Assembly (NCBI GenBank): GCA_030597775.1
Contig: JAUVRF010000089.1
Location: 1 to 6,939 of the forward strand
Source of the DNA: Methanobacteriota archaeon
Lineage (GTDB): Archaea > Thermoplasmatota > DTKX01 > GCA-020343715
DNA length: 6,939 nt
Reading direction: 5' to 3'
Part shown: positions 1 to 6,687 of the stretch, piece after piece
Layout of the letters: every line of letters begins with the position of its first letter
Numbering within the stretch: position 1 is the first letter of the stretch
Program-made: the position numbers and the translations under genes
Notes under the pieces: generated by a model
The model's input: only the letters and a program-made list of their open reading frames with translations
Database searches by the model: none
What the model was told of the DNA's origin: nothing

Positions 1-1
1 C

Positions 2-751
2 ACCGACGACCTCATCCACCAGCTGGGGCCCGCCCGAAACCTCATCCGGGTCCAGGAGGAGGGCTCGGACCGCGTGGTCACCATATGCAGCATGTGCTAC
101 AGCACCCTCAAGCTGTCCGCCATGATGTTCGACGCGGACGAGGAGAAGCTCCAGAAGCTCAACGACTTCCTCTACGACGAGGTCGACTACGAGGGGGGCG
201 TCCGTGTGATGCACATCCTGGAGCTGCTTCGCGACGACGTGGGGTTCGAGGCCGTCAAGGAACGCGTCGCTCGCCCCCTCGAGGGCCTGCGTGTCGCGCC
301 CTACTACGGATGCACCCTGGTCCGACCGACCGAAGCTGGCATCGACGACCGGGAGGAGCCCCGCGTGATGCACGACCTGCTGGAGGCCCTCGGGGCAGAG
401 GTGGTCGACTCACCCTTCAAGGTGGAGTGCTGCGGTTCCTACGAGACCGTGAACCGACCGGAGCTGGTGGCGGAGAAGTGCCATCGGATCCTCTCTGATG
501 CCATCAAAAGGGGAGCTGACCTGGTGGTCACATCATGCCCGCTATGCGAGTTCAACCTGGACGATCGACAGGACGCGATCTCGTCCATGGCGCCACGCTT
601 CCCCGGCATCCCCGTGCTGTACTTCACCTCGTTGATGGCCATCGCCTTCGACCTCCCCAAGGAGGAGTGGGGTCTCGAGAGCGCCACCGTCGACCCGATG
701 CCCGTGCTCCAGGAGAAGCTCCTGACGCAAAAGGGCGAGGGGGGTGACTGA
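2..751 (+). CDS. hdrB: HdrB-like CoB-CoM heterodisulfide reductase subunit B, 5'-partial
   Basis: The reading frame is open at the left edge with no stop, so the gene begins upstream; 249 residues are visible. The fragment's C29-x2-C32 closes a first CCG domain. A second, complete CCG domain follows: C104, then C143-C144-G, then C179-x2-C182, with spacings of 38 and 34 residues, close to the family consensus. In HdrB these two domains hold the two non-cubane [4Fe-4S] clusters that reduce a disulfide such as CoM-S-S-CoB. Aligning C29/C32 with the equivalent pair near residues 78-81 of methanogen HdrB suggests about 50 residues are missing. The short motif YYGC before the second domain is typical. 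It lies 2 bases upstream of hdrA, so it should be a partner in the same soluble complex. HdrC is not in the window and may lie upstream. The natural substrate is unknown: HdrB-like proteins outside methanogens need not use CoM-S-S-CoB. Confidence 0.9.
   Translation, partial: TDDLIHQLGPARNLIRVQEEGSDRVVTICSMCYSTLKLSAMMFDADEEKLQKLNDFLYDEVDYEGGVRVMHILELLRDDVGFEAVKERVARPLEGLRVAPYYGCTLVRPTEAGIDDREEPRVMHDLLEALGAEVVDSPFKVECCGSYETVNRPELVAEKCHRILSDAIKRGADLVVTSCPLCEFNLDDRQDAISSMAPRFPGIPVLYFTSLMAIAFDLPKEEWGLESATVDPMPVLQEKLLTQKGEGGD
739..747 (+). promoter_or_regulatory. Shine-Dalgarno of hdrA
   Basis: GGGGGGTGA lies 6 bases before the ATG at 754, inside the last codons of hdrB. The GGTGA core complements the 3' end of 16S rRNA and supports this start. 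Confidence 0.6.
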
Positions 752-753
752 GG

Positions 754-2724
754 ATGGCGCGCATCGGTGTTTTCGTATGCCATTGCGGCCTCAACATCGC
801 TGCGACCGTGGATGTCGCGAAGGTCGTCGACCGGGTATCCCAGCATCCCGACGTGGTCCACGCCGAGGACTACATCTTCATGTGCTCCGACCCGGGTCAG
901 CTCCTGGTCCAGGGCAGGATCCAGGAACTGGGACTGGACGGTCTCGTGATGGCCAACTGCTCCCCGACCCTCCACGAGCAGACCTTCCGCAACGCCGCTG
1001 CCCTCGTGGGCCTCAACCCCTACCTGGTGGAGATCGCCAACATCCGGGAGGCGGTCTCGTGGCCCCACATGAAGGAGCCCGAGCGGGCGACCGAGAAGGC
1101 GATCGAGATAATCCTCGCCACCGTCGAGAAGGTCAGGCAGAACACCGAGCTCCACACCATCAAGGTGCCCGTCACCCACAGCGTCATGATCATCGGTGGA
1201 GGCGTTGCTGGCATACAGGCGGCACTGGATTGCGCGGACGCGGGCCTCGAGGTCCACCTGGTGGAGCGCACCTCCTCCATCGGGGGCATGATGGCCTCCC
1301 TGTCGGAGACGTTCCCTACCCTCGATTGCCCCCAGTGCATCCTGACCCCCAAGATGACCCAGGCGGGCAAGCACCCCAACATCCGCATCCATGCCTACTC
1401 GGAGATCGAGGAGGTCTCCGGCTTCGTGGGCAACTTCCAGGCCAAGGTCCGCCACAAGGCGACATACATCGACTGGTCCAAGTGCACCGGATGCGGCGAG
1501 TGCATGACAGTGTGTCCGACCAAGAAGATCCCGTCCGAGTACAACCACGGGATGGCCAAACGCACCGCCGTATACATCCCCTTCCCCCAGGCCGTGCCGA
1601 ACCGCGCGGTGATCGACGATAAGAACTGCCTTTGGCACCCCAAGGGCAAGTGCGGCATATGCGCCAAGAAGTGCCCCGCCGAGGCCATCCACTACGAGGA
1701 CAACACCGAGATAGAGGAACTGGAGATAGGGGCCATCATCGTCGCCACGGGCATGGAGGTGCTCCCGGTGGAGCACTTCGGCGAGTACGGCCTCGGCAAG
1801 ATCCCCGATGTTGTCACGGGCATTCAGTTCGAGCGATTGCTTGCACCCTCGGGCCCCACCGCGGGGAAGGTGCTGCGTCCAAGCGACGGCGCCGAGCCCA
1901 AGGAGATCGCGTTCCTGCAGTGCATCGGCTCCCGCGACCCTGCGAACTACAAACCCTACTGCTCCAAGGTATGCTGCATGTACACGGGCAAGCAGGCAAT
2001 GCTGTACAAGCATGCGGTACACGATGGCCAGGCCTTCGTGTTCTACATCGACATCCGCTCCGATGGCAAGGGATACGAGGAGTTCATCCAGCGGGCCATG
2101 GAGGAGGAGAAGGTCCTTTACATCCGCGGCAAGGTCTCCAAGGTGTTCGAGGACGAGGGCAAGATAGTCGTATGGGGCACCGACACCCTGACGGGCAAGT
2201 GGATCGAGCTGAGGGTCGACATGGTCGTCCTGGCCACGGCTGCCGTGGCCTCCTCGGGCGTCACCGAGCTCGCCTCCAAGCTCCGGATCACGACGGACGA
2301 GCACGGGTGGCTCAAGGAGGCCCACCTCAAGCTGAAGCCCGTCGAGACCCTCACGGCCGGCATATATCTGGCAGGCGCGGCCCAGTTCGTCAAGGACATA
2401 ACCGACACCGTGGCCCAGGCCTCGGGCGCTGCTGCAAAGGCCATCGCCCTCCTCTCCAAGGACCATCTTGAGAGGGTACCCATCATCGCCTGCGTCGACC
2501 AGGACCTGTGCGTCGGATGCGGGTACTGCGAGACCTTCTGCGCCTATGGTGCCATAGCCGTGGACCCCGTGACGGGGAAGGCGGAGGTCAACGAGGGTCT
2601 TTGCGAGGGATGCGGGGGGTGCGCCGCCCACTGCCCCTCGGGTGCAGCCACGTTGACCAACTACGGCAAGAAGCAGGTATTCGACATGATCACGACCTTC
2701 ACAAATGGACAGGTGGTTCAGTGA
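754..2724 (+). CDS. hdrA: HdrA, FAD- and iron-sulfur-containing electron-bifurcating subunit
   Basis: The protein has 656 residues, the usual full length of HdrA. Domains in order: an N-terminal domain with C9-H-C11, C44 and C69 (motif NCSPTLHE); a thioredoxin-reductase-like FAD domain with GGGVAG at 148-153 and a C192-x2-C195 pair; an inserted ferredoxin region with C244/C247/C250/C254 and C292/C300/C303/C307; the conserved QCIGSRD segment (C390) followed by C403, C407 and C408; and a C-terminal ferredoxin pair with C586/C589/C592/C596 and C617/C620/C623/C627. In studied HdrABC complexes the HdrA FAD splits electron pairs between the high-potential HdrB branch and low-potential ferredoxin; that role is inferred here from the intact architecture. 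A Cys stands at every expected cluster position. The ATG at 754 is preceded by a GGTGA-type Shine-Dalgarno and sits 2 bases after hdrB. The protein is soluble, with no signal peptide or membrane segment. Confidence 0.96.
   Translation: MARIGVFVCHCGLNIAATVDVAKVVDRVSQHPDVVHAEDYIFMCSDPGQLLVQGRIQELGLDGLVMANCSPTLHEQTFRNAAALVGLNPYLVEIANIREAVSWPHMKEPERATEKAIEIILATVEKVRQNTELHTIKVPVTHSVMIIGGGVAGIQAALDCADAGLEVHLVERTSSIGGMMASLSETFPTLDCPQCILTPKMTQAGKHPNIRIHAYSEIEEVSGFVGNFQAKVRHKATYIDWSKCTGCGECMTVCPTKKIPSEYNHGMAKRTAVYIPFPQAVPNRAVIDDKNCLWHPKGKCGICAKKCPAEAIHYEDNTEIEELEIGAIIVATGMEVLPVEHFGEYGLGKIPDVVTGIQFERLLAPSGPTAGKVLRPSDGAEPKEIAFLQCIGSRDPANYKPYCSKVCCMYTGKQAMLYKHAVHDGQAFVFYIDIRSDGKGYEEFIQRAMEEEKVLYIRGKVSKVFEDEGKIVVWGTDTLTGKWIELRVDMVVLATAAVASSGVTELASKLRITTDEHGWLKEAHLKLKPVETLTAGIYLAGAAQFVKDITDTVAQASGAAAKAIALLSKDHLERVPIIACVDQDLCVGCGYCETFCAYGAIAVDPVTGKAEVNEGLCEGCGGCAAHCPSGAATLTNYGKKQVFDMITTFTNGQVVQ
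2711..2716 (+). promoter_or_regulatory. Shine-Dalgarno deciding the GTG start of mvhD
   Basis: AGGTGG sits 4 bases before the GTG at 2721, within the last codons of hdrA. It favours this start over the in-frame GTG at 2781. With the GTGA start-stop overlap it suggests coupled translation of hdrA and mvhD. Confidence 0.5.
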
Positions 2725-3176
2725 CCGACAAGGACCGGAAAGGAGAGGGCAAGGCCGCCGCTGGAGACGACTTCGAGCCCGTGATAGTGGGGTTCTTCTG
2801 CAACTGGTGTACCGCATCCGCGGCAGACCTGGCGGGAACCTCCCGCATGCAGTACCCCCCCAACGTTCGGCCCATCAGGGTGATGTGCACGGGTTCGGTG
2901 GACACCTCCTTCGTGCTCCGTGCCCTCCTGGAAGGGGCCGACGGTGTTCTGGTGGGAGGCTGCCATCCGGGAGACTGCCACTACGTGACCGGCAACTACC
3001 GGGCCAGACGGCGTCTCACGGGAGTGATCAAGATACTGGAGGCCCTGGCCCTGGATCCAGAGCGCTTCCGTTTCGAATGGATATCCGCCTCGGAGGGTGC
3101 CAAGTTCGCCAAGGTGGTCACCGACTTCACCGAGGACATCAAGAGGATGGGGCCAAGTCCCCTCAAGGAGCTGTGA
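2721..3176 (+). CDS. mvhD: MvhD-family [2Fe-2S] electron-transfer subunit
   Basis: This 151-residue protein carries the MvhD signature: FFCNWC (C27, C30), then ADLAGTSR-x-QYPPNVR, then VMCTG (C56), then GCHPGDCHY (C81, C86). In methanogens MvhD passes electrons from the [NiFe] hydrogenase MvhAG, or from other donor modules, to HdrA; elsewhere it joins HdrA to alternative donors. I chose the GTG at 2721, which overlaps the hdrA stop as GTGA, because AGGTGG lies 4 bases upstream and all conserved residues are downstream. This gives a charged N-terminal extension of about 19 residues. A GTG at 2781 would give a more typical N-terminus but has no well-placed ribosome binding site. The overlap suggests translational coupling with hdrA. 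No hydrogenase subunit is nearby, so the partner is probably the FrhB/FdhB-like protein encoded next. A Ser replaces the Arg I would expect in the GRVD motif (here GSVD); its effect is unknown. Confidence 0.94.
   Translation: MTDKDRKGEGKAAAGDDFEPVIVGFFCNWCTASAADLAGTSRMQYPPNVRPIRVMCTGSVDTSFVLRALLEGADGVLVGGCHPGDCHYVTGNYRARRRLTGVIKILEALALDPERFRFEWISASEGAKFAKVVTDFTEDIKRMGPSPLKEL
3165..3170 (+). promoter_or_regulatory. Shine-Dalgarno of the FrhB/FdhB-like gene
   Basis: AAGGAG lies 10 bases before the ATG at 3181, inside the end of mvhD. It selects this ATG; starts further upstream in the same frame would overlap mvhD heavily. Confidence 0.55.
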
Positions 3177-3180
3177 TATC

Positions 3181-4272
3181 ATGGCCACGGAGAGGATAAT
3201 AAAGGTGGGAAGGGGAGAAACGCCCTCGACCGCAGCGCTGGCCCATCTCAAGCAATTGCTCACCTCGGGTCATCTGGACGGTCTCATGATACCCATGGCC
3301 ATGGGTGGCGGGAGGACCTTCATGCACGTTCTGGTCACGGACCCCGACGCCCTCGCGGACGCCGACCCCTTCGCTCCCGTGATGCCCGTCAACGGCGCGA
3401 CCTCGGTCTCCCGCCTTACGAAGCTCGAGGCGCCCTCGGGTCGCATCGGCGTCGTGCTCCGACCATGCGAGATCGCGGCCGCCATCGAGCTCCACAAGCT
3501 GCTCCAGGTCCGACTCGGCGATGTTGTCGTCATCGGGGTCGACTGTCCCGGAACCATATCCGTAAAGGACCACATCGACCTCGTGGATGCTGGCAAGGAC
3601 CCCCTTAGCGCGGTCGCGGAGGAGCCGGGACTGCTCCGAGAGGCCTGCATGACCTGCGATTGGACCCGGGTGCAGTACCACGACATGCTCCTTGGGACCT
3701 TCGGATCGGATGGAAAGCACGTGATCGTCGTCTCCGAGGACGAGACGCTCCTGGGTGGCCTGGACAAGGCACCGAAGGGAGCCCTAGAGGCTAGGGAGAG
3801 CACGATCGAGAAGATCGAGGACATCAGGGAGAAGACCACAGAGGCCGTTGAAAAGGAGGTGGACGAGCACCTCCAGGGTCCCGAGGGGGTCGCGAAGCAT
3901 TGGGAGACCTGCATCGTCTGCCACAACTGCATGGAGCAGTGCCCGGTCTGCTACTGCAACGAGTGCTTCTTCGAATCCCAGACCTTCCGTTACGAGGGGG
4001 ACAAGATGATGCTATGGGCCCGGAACCGGGGTTCGCTGGACATGCCCACCGACAAGGCCATGTTCCACCTTGGCCGAATGGCTCACATGGTGGCCACATG
4101 CATCGGCTGCGGTATGTGCACCCAGGCCTGCCCGGTGGGCATCAACGTGGGACGGGCCTTCAAGTACGTGGCCTCCCGGGTGCAACCGGTCTACGACTAC
4201 AAGGCGGGAAGGTCCGTGGACGACCCGCTTCCCCAGGCGACATATCTCGAGGACGAGCTCGAGCCGAGGTAG
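3181..4272 (+). CDS. FrhB/FdhB-like (F420 hydrogenase/dehydrogenase beta family) protein with two ferredoxin motifs
   Basis: The protein has 363 residues. The N-terminal two thirds resembles the beta subunits of F420-reducing hydrogenase and formate dehydrogenase: RIGVVLRPCE (C96), GVDCPG (C122) and an ACMTCDW pair (C156, C159). These proteins usually bind a flavin and handle F420, or in bacterial relatives other soluble carriers. A charged, probably helical linker (about 205-232) leads to a ferredoxin-like region with C244/C247/C250/C254 and C307/C310/C313/C317 followed by Pro. Three further cysteines (C257, C259, C262) follow the first motif in a CPVCYCNEC context and may serve another cluster. 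Start: AAGGAG at 3165-3170, then ATG at 3181, 4 bases after mvhD. With no hydrogenase or formate dehydrogenase catalytic gene in view, I infer that this subunit feeds electrons into MvhD-HdrA. The electron carrier cannot be told from sequence, so F420H2 is only one option. Confidence 0.78.
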   Translation: MATERIIKVGRGETPSTAALAHLKQLLTSGHLDGLMIPMAMGGGRTFMHVLVTDPDALADADPFAPVMPVNGATSVSRLTKLEAPSGRIGVVLRPCEIAAAIELHKLLQVRLGDVVVIGVDCPGTISVKDHIDLVDAGKDPLSAVAEEPGLLREACMTCDWTRVQYHDMLLGTFGSDGKHVIVVSEDETLLGGLDKAPKGALEARESTIEKIEDIREKTTEAVEKEVDEHLQGPEGVAKHWETCIVCHNCMEQCPVCYCNECFFESQTFRYEGDKMMLWARNRGSLDMPTDKAMFHLGRMAHMVATCIGCGMCTQACPVGINVGRAFKYVASRVQPVYDYKAGRSVDDPLPQATYLEDELEPR

Positions 4273-4279
4273 GAGGTGA
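4271..4279 (+). promoter_or_regulatory. Shine-Dalgarno deciding the ATG start of the SdhB-like gene
   Basis: AGGAGGTGA is a perfect anti-16S match 5 bases before the ATG at 4285. It contains the in-frame GTG at 4276, which therefore cannot be the real start. Confidence 0.8.
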
Positions 4280-4284
4280 GGAAA

Positions 4285-5028
4285 ATGGCGGATGACAAGG
4301 TATTGCAGGCCATCGATGAGCCCCCGGTCATTGACTCGGAGATATGCGTGACCGACGAAATGGTGGAGGTGTACATCATGGGCAAACCCTACACCGTCCC
4401 TGCATCCCTCACCATCATGAAGGCGATGGAGTACGCTGGTTACAAACTGGTACGTGGTGTGGGTTGCAGGGAAGGCTTCTGCGGTGCATGTGGCACCGTG
4501 TTCCGGCGCCGTGGTGATTACAAGCTGTACTCTGGCCTGGCATGCCAGACCCTGGTCGAGGAGGGGATGTACCTCACACAGATCCCATCCTTCCCGGCGG
4601 AGAAGGCCGTTTACGACATACGGGAACTGGAGCCTACAGCGAACACGATACTGAGCTACTATCCCGAGCTGGCAAGATGCGTGAGCTGCAACAGCTGCAC
4701 GAAGGTCTGTCCCCAGGAGATCGATGTGATGGACTACGTCAACGAGGCGCTCAGGGGTGACATCGAGCGCGCCGCCCACACCAGCTTCGATTGTATAATG
4801 TGCGGCCTGTGCGCGGTCCGCTGCCATGCGGAGATGCCCCAGTACCTCATCGGCATCCTGGCAAGGCGTCTGTATGCCGCGCATATCGCCGCCCGTGCCC
4901 AGGACCTGGAGTCGAGGGTCCAGCAGATCCTCGACGGGGAGTTCGACAAGGAGCTGGCGGACATCAAGGAGCTGAGCGTTGAGGAGCTTAAGGACCTCTA
5001 CAGGAAGCGCGACATCGAGCCTACCTAG
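4285..5028 (+). CDS. SdhB/FrdB/TfrB-like iron-sulfur subunit
   Basis: This 247-residue protein has the two-part layout of succinate dehydrogenase and fumarate reductase iron-sulfur subunits. The N-terminal plant-type ferredoxin fold holds C61-x4-C66-x2-C69 and C87, the [2Fe-2S] motif. The C-terminal helical ferredoxin part holds C132/C135/C138/C142 followed by Pro, and C170/C173/C176/C180 followed by His rather than Pro. Both latter motifs have four regularly spaced cysteines, suggesting two [4Fe-4S] clusters rather than the [4Fe-4S] plus [3Fe-4S] set of membrane-bound SdhB. Unlike methanogen TfrB there is no C-terminal CCG domain; instead a charged helical tail (about 205-245) ends the protein. 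It should carry electrons between the flavoprotein encoded next and the Hdr core. A perfect Shine-Dalgarno 5 bases ahead selects the ATG at 4285 over the in-frame GTG at 4276. No membrane-anchor gene is present in the window. Confidence 0.87.
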   Translation: MADDKVLQAIDEPPVIDSEICVTDEMVEVYIMGKPYTVPASLTIMKAMEYAGYKLVRGVGCREGFCGACGTVFRRRGDYKLYSGLACQTLVEEGMYLTQIPSFPAEKAVYDIRELEPTANTILSYYPELARCVSCNSCTKVCPQEIDVMDYVNEALRGDIERAAHTSFDCIMCGLCAVRCHAEMPQYLIGILARRLYAAHIAARAQDLESRVQQILDGEFDKELADIKELSVEELKDLYRKRDIEPT

Positions 5029-5035
5029 GGGGTGA
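5027..5035 (+). promoter_or_regulatory. Shine-Dalgarno of the SdhA-like gene
   Basis: AGGGGGTGA overlaps the stop codon of the preceding gene and lies 6 bases before the ATG at 5042. It supports the long form of the flavoprotein with its N-terminal extension. Confidence 0.7.
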
Positions 5036-5041
5036 GAATCT

Positions 5042-6676
5042 ATGGGATATCCAGATTACATGCGAGAAAGCATCGAGAAGGTGAACGCCACCCGATCGAA
5101 GCGTCTCGGGGTCCAGTACCCCCGGTTGACCATGGAGCAGGGGAACGAGGTCCTGCGAGACCATCACCCCGACTTCAAGGATGAGCAGAAGCGGAACCTA
5201 CGGGTCGGACCCAACAAGGGGGACCCCGCGAACCACGAGTTCGTTGACGTGCTGGAGGCCCACACGGCGATCCAGCCAGGGGACGTGGACCTCGAGCAGG
5301 TCGACTGGGACGTGGATGTGCTGGTCATCGGTGGGGGCGGTGCAGGCTCTACCGCCGCGATGATGGCCACCGAGGCGGGTGCGAAGACCCTCCTTGTCAC
5401 CAAGCTGCGCCTGGGGGACGCGAACACCATGATGGCCCAGGGCGGCATCCAGGCTGCAAGCAAACCCAATGACTCTCCGGTCATCCATTACCTGGACGTC
5501 ATGGGCGGCGGCCACTTCACAAACAAACCGGAGCTCGTAGAGGCCCTGGTCAAGGACGCTCCCCTGGTGATCAAGTGGCACGAGGAGCTGGGGGTGATGT
5601 ACGACAAGGACCCCGATGGCACAATGATCACCATCCACGGTGGTGGCACGTCCCGCAAGCGGATGCACTCGGCAAAGGACTACTCGGGTGGAGAGATCAT
5701 GAAGACCCTCCGTGACGAGGTAAGGAACCGACCCGAGATAGAGGTAGTGGAGTTCAGCTCCGCTGTCGAGCTCATAATGGACGATAAGGGAGCCTGTGTA
5801 GGCGCCGTGTTGATGAACATGGAGACCCAGGAGTACAAGATCGTCCGGTCCAAGGCGACCGTCCTCGCCACCGGCGGATTCGGTCGGCTCCACATCCAGG
5901 GCTTCGAGACCACCAACCACTACGGCGCCACCGCCGACGGCATCGTGATGGCATACCATCTCGGGGTCAAGTGGGTGTTCATGGACTCGGTCCAGTACCA
6001 TCCCACGGGCGCTGTGTTCCCGGAGCAGATAGTCGGCCTGCTGGTCACAGAGAAGGTGCGTGGACTGGGCGCCCAGGTGTTGAACATGGATGGCGAGCAG
6101 TTCACCTATCCGCTGGAGCCTCGCGACATCGAATCGTCAAAGATCATCCGAGAGGTGGAGAAGGAGGGCAAGGGGATATGCACGCCTACCGGCAAGTGGG
6201 GTGTTTGGCTAGATAGTCCCCTAATAGACCTCATTCACGGCCCCGGGACCATCGAGAGGGAGCTGCCCGCGATGGTCCGCCAGTACAGGCGCTTCGATAT
6301 CGACATCGTCAAGGACCCGGTCCTGATCTATCCCACGCTGCACTACCAGAACGGTGGCCTGGATATCGACGCGAACACGGCCACCTCCGTCCCGGGCCTG
6401 TTCGCCGCGGGTGAGGTGGCAGGTGGCATCCACGGGACCAACCGTCTCATGGGAAACTCCCTTCTCGATGTCAATGTTTTCGGACGCAGGGCAGGTAGGT
6501 CCGCAGCGGCCTACAGCAAGGATGCCGAGCCTGGCAAACCGACCCTCGAGCACCTGACGCGATACGAGGAGGAGCTGAAGAAGGCAAAGGTCGAAACAGA
6601 CCGTCACGCGCCGGTCCTTCTACCGGAGTACCGGCCAGAGCATATGCGCGAGCACATATTGGACATTCCGCTCTAG
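5042..6676 (+). CDS. SdhA/FrdA/TfrA-like FAD-binding fumarate reductase or succinate dehydrogenase flavoprotein
   Basis: The protein has 544 residues. A hydrophilic N-terminal extension of about 90 residues precedes the FAD dinucleotide motif VIGGGGAGS (95-103). By comparison with E. coli FrdA from memory, all the dicarboxylate-site residues seem present: H320 (QYHPTG), T336-E337, R361 (PRD, the proton-shuttle Arg), H434 (LHYQNGG) and R468 (GTNRLMGNS). The position of the covalent FAD histidine (FrdA H44) is N128 in NTMMAQGG, so FAD should be non-covalent, as in NadB and soluble fumarate reductases. Only about 76 residues follow R468, against roughly 200 in FrdA, so the C-terminal helical domain is much reduced. 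HYQNGG replaces the usual HYTMGG beside the flavin. A Shine-Dalgarno at 5027-5035 supports the ATG at 5042. The neighbouring SdhB-like gene argues against NadB (aspartate oxidase). It has no Tat signal and is probably cytosolic. Another enoate or dicarboxylate substrate remains possible. Confidence 0.87.
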   Translation: MGYPDYMRESIEKVNATRSKRLGVQYPRLTMEQGNEVLRDHHPDFKDEQKRNLRVGPNKGDPANHEFVDVLEAHTAIQPGDVDLEQVDWDVDVLVIGGGGAGSTAAMMATEAGAKTLLVTKLRLGDANTMMAQGGIQAASKPNDSPVIHYLDVMGGGHFTNKPELVEALVKDAPLVIKWHEELGVMYDKDPDGTMITIHGGGTSRKRMHSAKDYSGGEIMKTLRDEVRNRPEIEVVEFSSAVELIMDDKGACVGAVLMNMETQEYKIVRSKATVLATGGFGRLHIQGFETTNHYGATADGIVMAYHLGVKWVFMDSVQYHPTGAVFPEQIVGLLVTEKVRGLGAQVLNMDGEQFTYPLEPRDIESSKIIREVEKEGKGICTPTGKWGVWLDSPLIDLIHGPGTIERELPAMVRQYRRFDIDIVKDPVLIYPTLHYQNGGLDIDANTATSVPGLFAAGEVAGGIHGTNRLMGNSLLDVNVFGRRAGRSAAAYSKDAEPGKPTLEHLTRYEEELKKAKVETDRHAPVLLPEYRPEHMREHILDIPL

Positions 6677-6680
6677 GAGG
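6675..6680 (+). promoter_or_regulatory. Shine-Dalgarno of the second HdrA-like gene
   Basis: AGGAGG overlaps the stop codon of the SdhA-like gene and lies 7 bases before the ATG at 6688. This indicates that the short N-terminus of the second HdrA-like protein is genuine and not a misplaced start. Confidence 0.75.
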
Positions 6681-6687
6681 ACGACCG

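Noticed and set aside
74..751. Treating the GTG at 74 as the true start of the first gene.
   Set aside because: The frame is open to the window edge, and a start at 74 would remove the upstream cysteines of the first CCG domain, whose closing C-x2-C lies only a few residues after 74.
744..2471. Two long plus-strand frames (744-1622 and 1632-2471) inside hdrA in another frame.
   Set aside because: Translations are rich in Arg, Gly and Pro with no motifs, as expected from reading a high-GC gene out of frame.
439..2817. A 792-codon open frame on the minus strand opposite hdrA.
   Set aside because: It lies antisense to the strongly conserved hdrB/hdrA genes, its translation shows no recognisable domain, and long antisense frames are expected opposite high-GC genes. 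It is a shadow.
3291..3306. A perfect 16-base palindrome, ACCCATGGCCATGGGT.
   Set aside because: It lies inside the FrhB/FdhB-like gene and encodes Pro-Met-Ala-Met-Gly; no second copy was noticed and it is far from any start or gap. Chance plus coding content explains it.
3782..3796. A small inverted repeat, CCCTAG-AGG-CTAGGG, that could form a hairpin.
   Set aside because: The stem is only 6 bases, it lies mid-gene with no T run after it, so it is not a terminator.
4012..4884. A 290-codon minus-strand frame across the FrhB/FdhB-like and SdhB-like genes.
   Set aside because: It overlaps two genes with clear cluster-binding motifs in their own frames and has no recognisable product.
5198..6001. 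A 267-codon minus-strand frame opposite the SdhA-like gene.
   Set aside because: Same reason: it is antisense to a well-supported gene, with His/Val/Leu-rich low-information translation typical of shadows.
5042..6676. Possible L-aspartate oxidase (NadB), because the FAD is predicted non-covalent.
   Set aside because: The adjacent SdhB-like iron-sulfur gene and the Hdr context fit a fumarate reductase-type flavoprotein better; no NAD biosynthesis gene is near.
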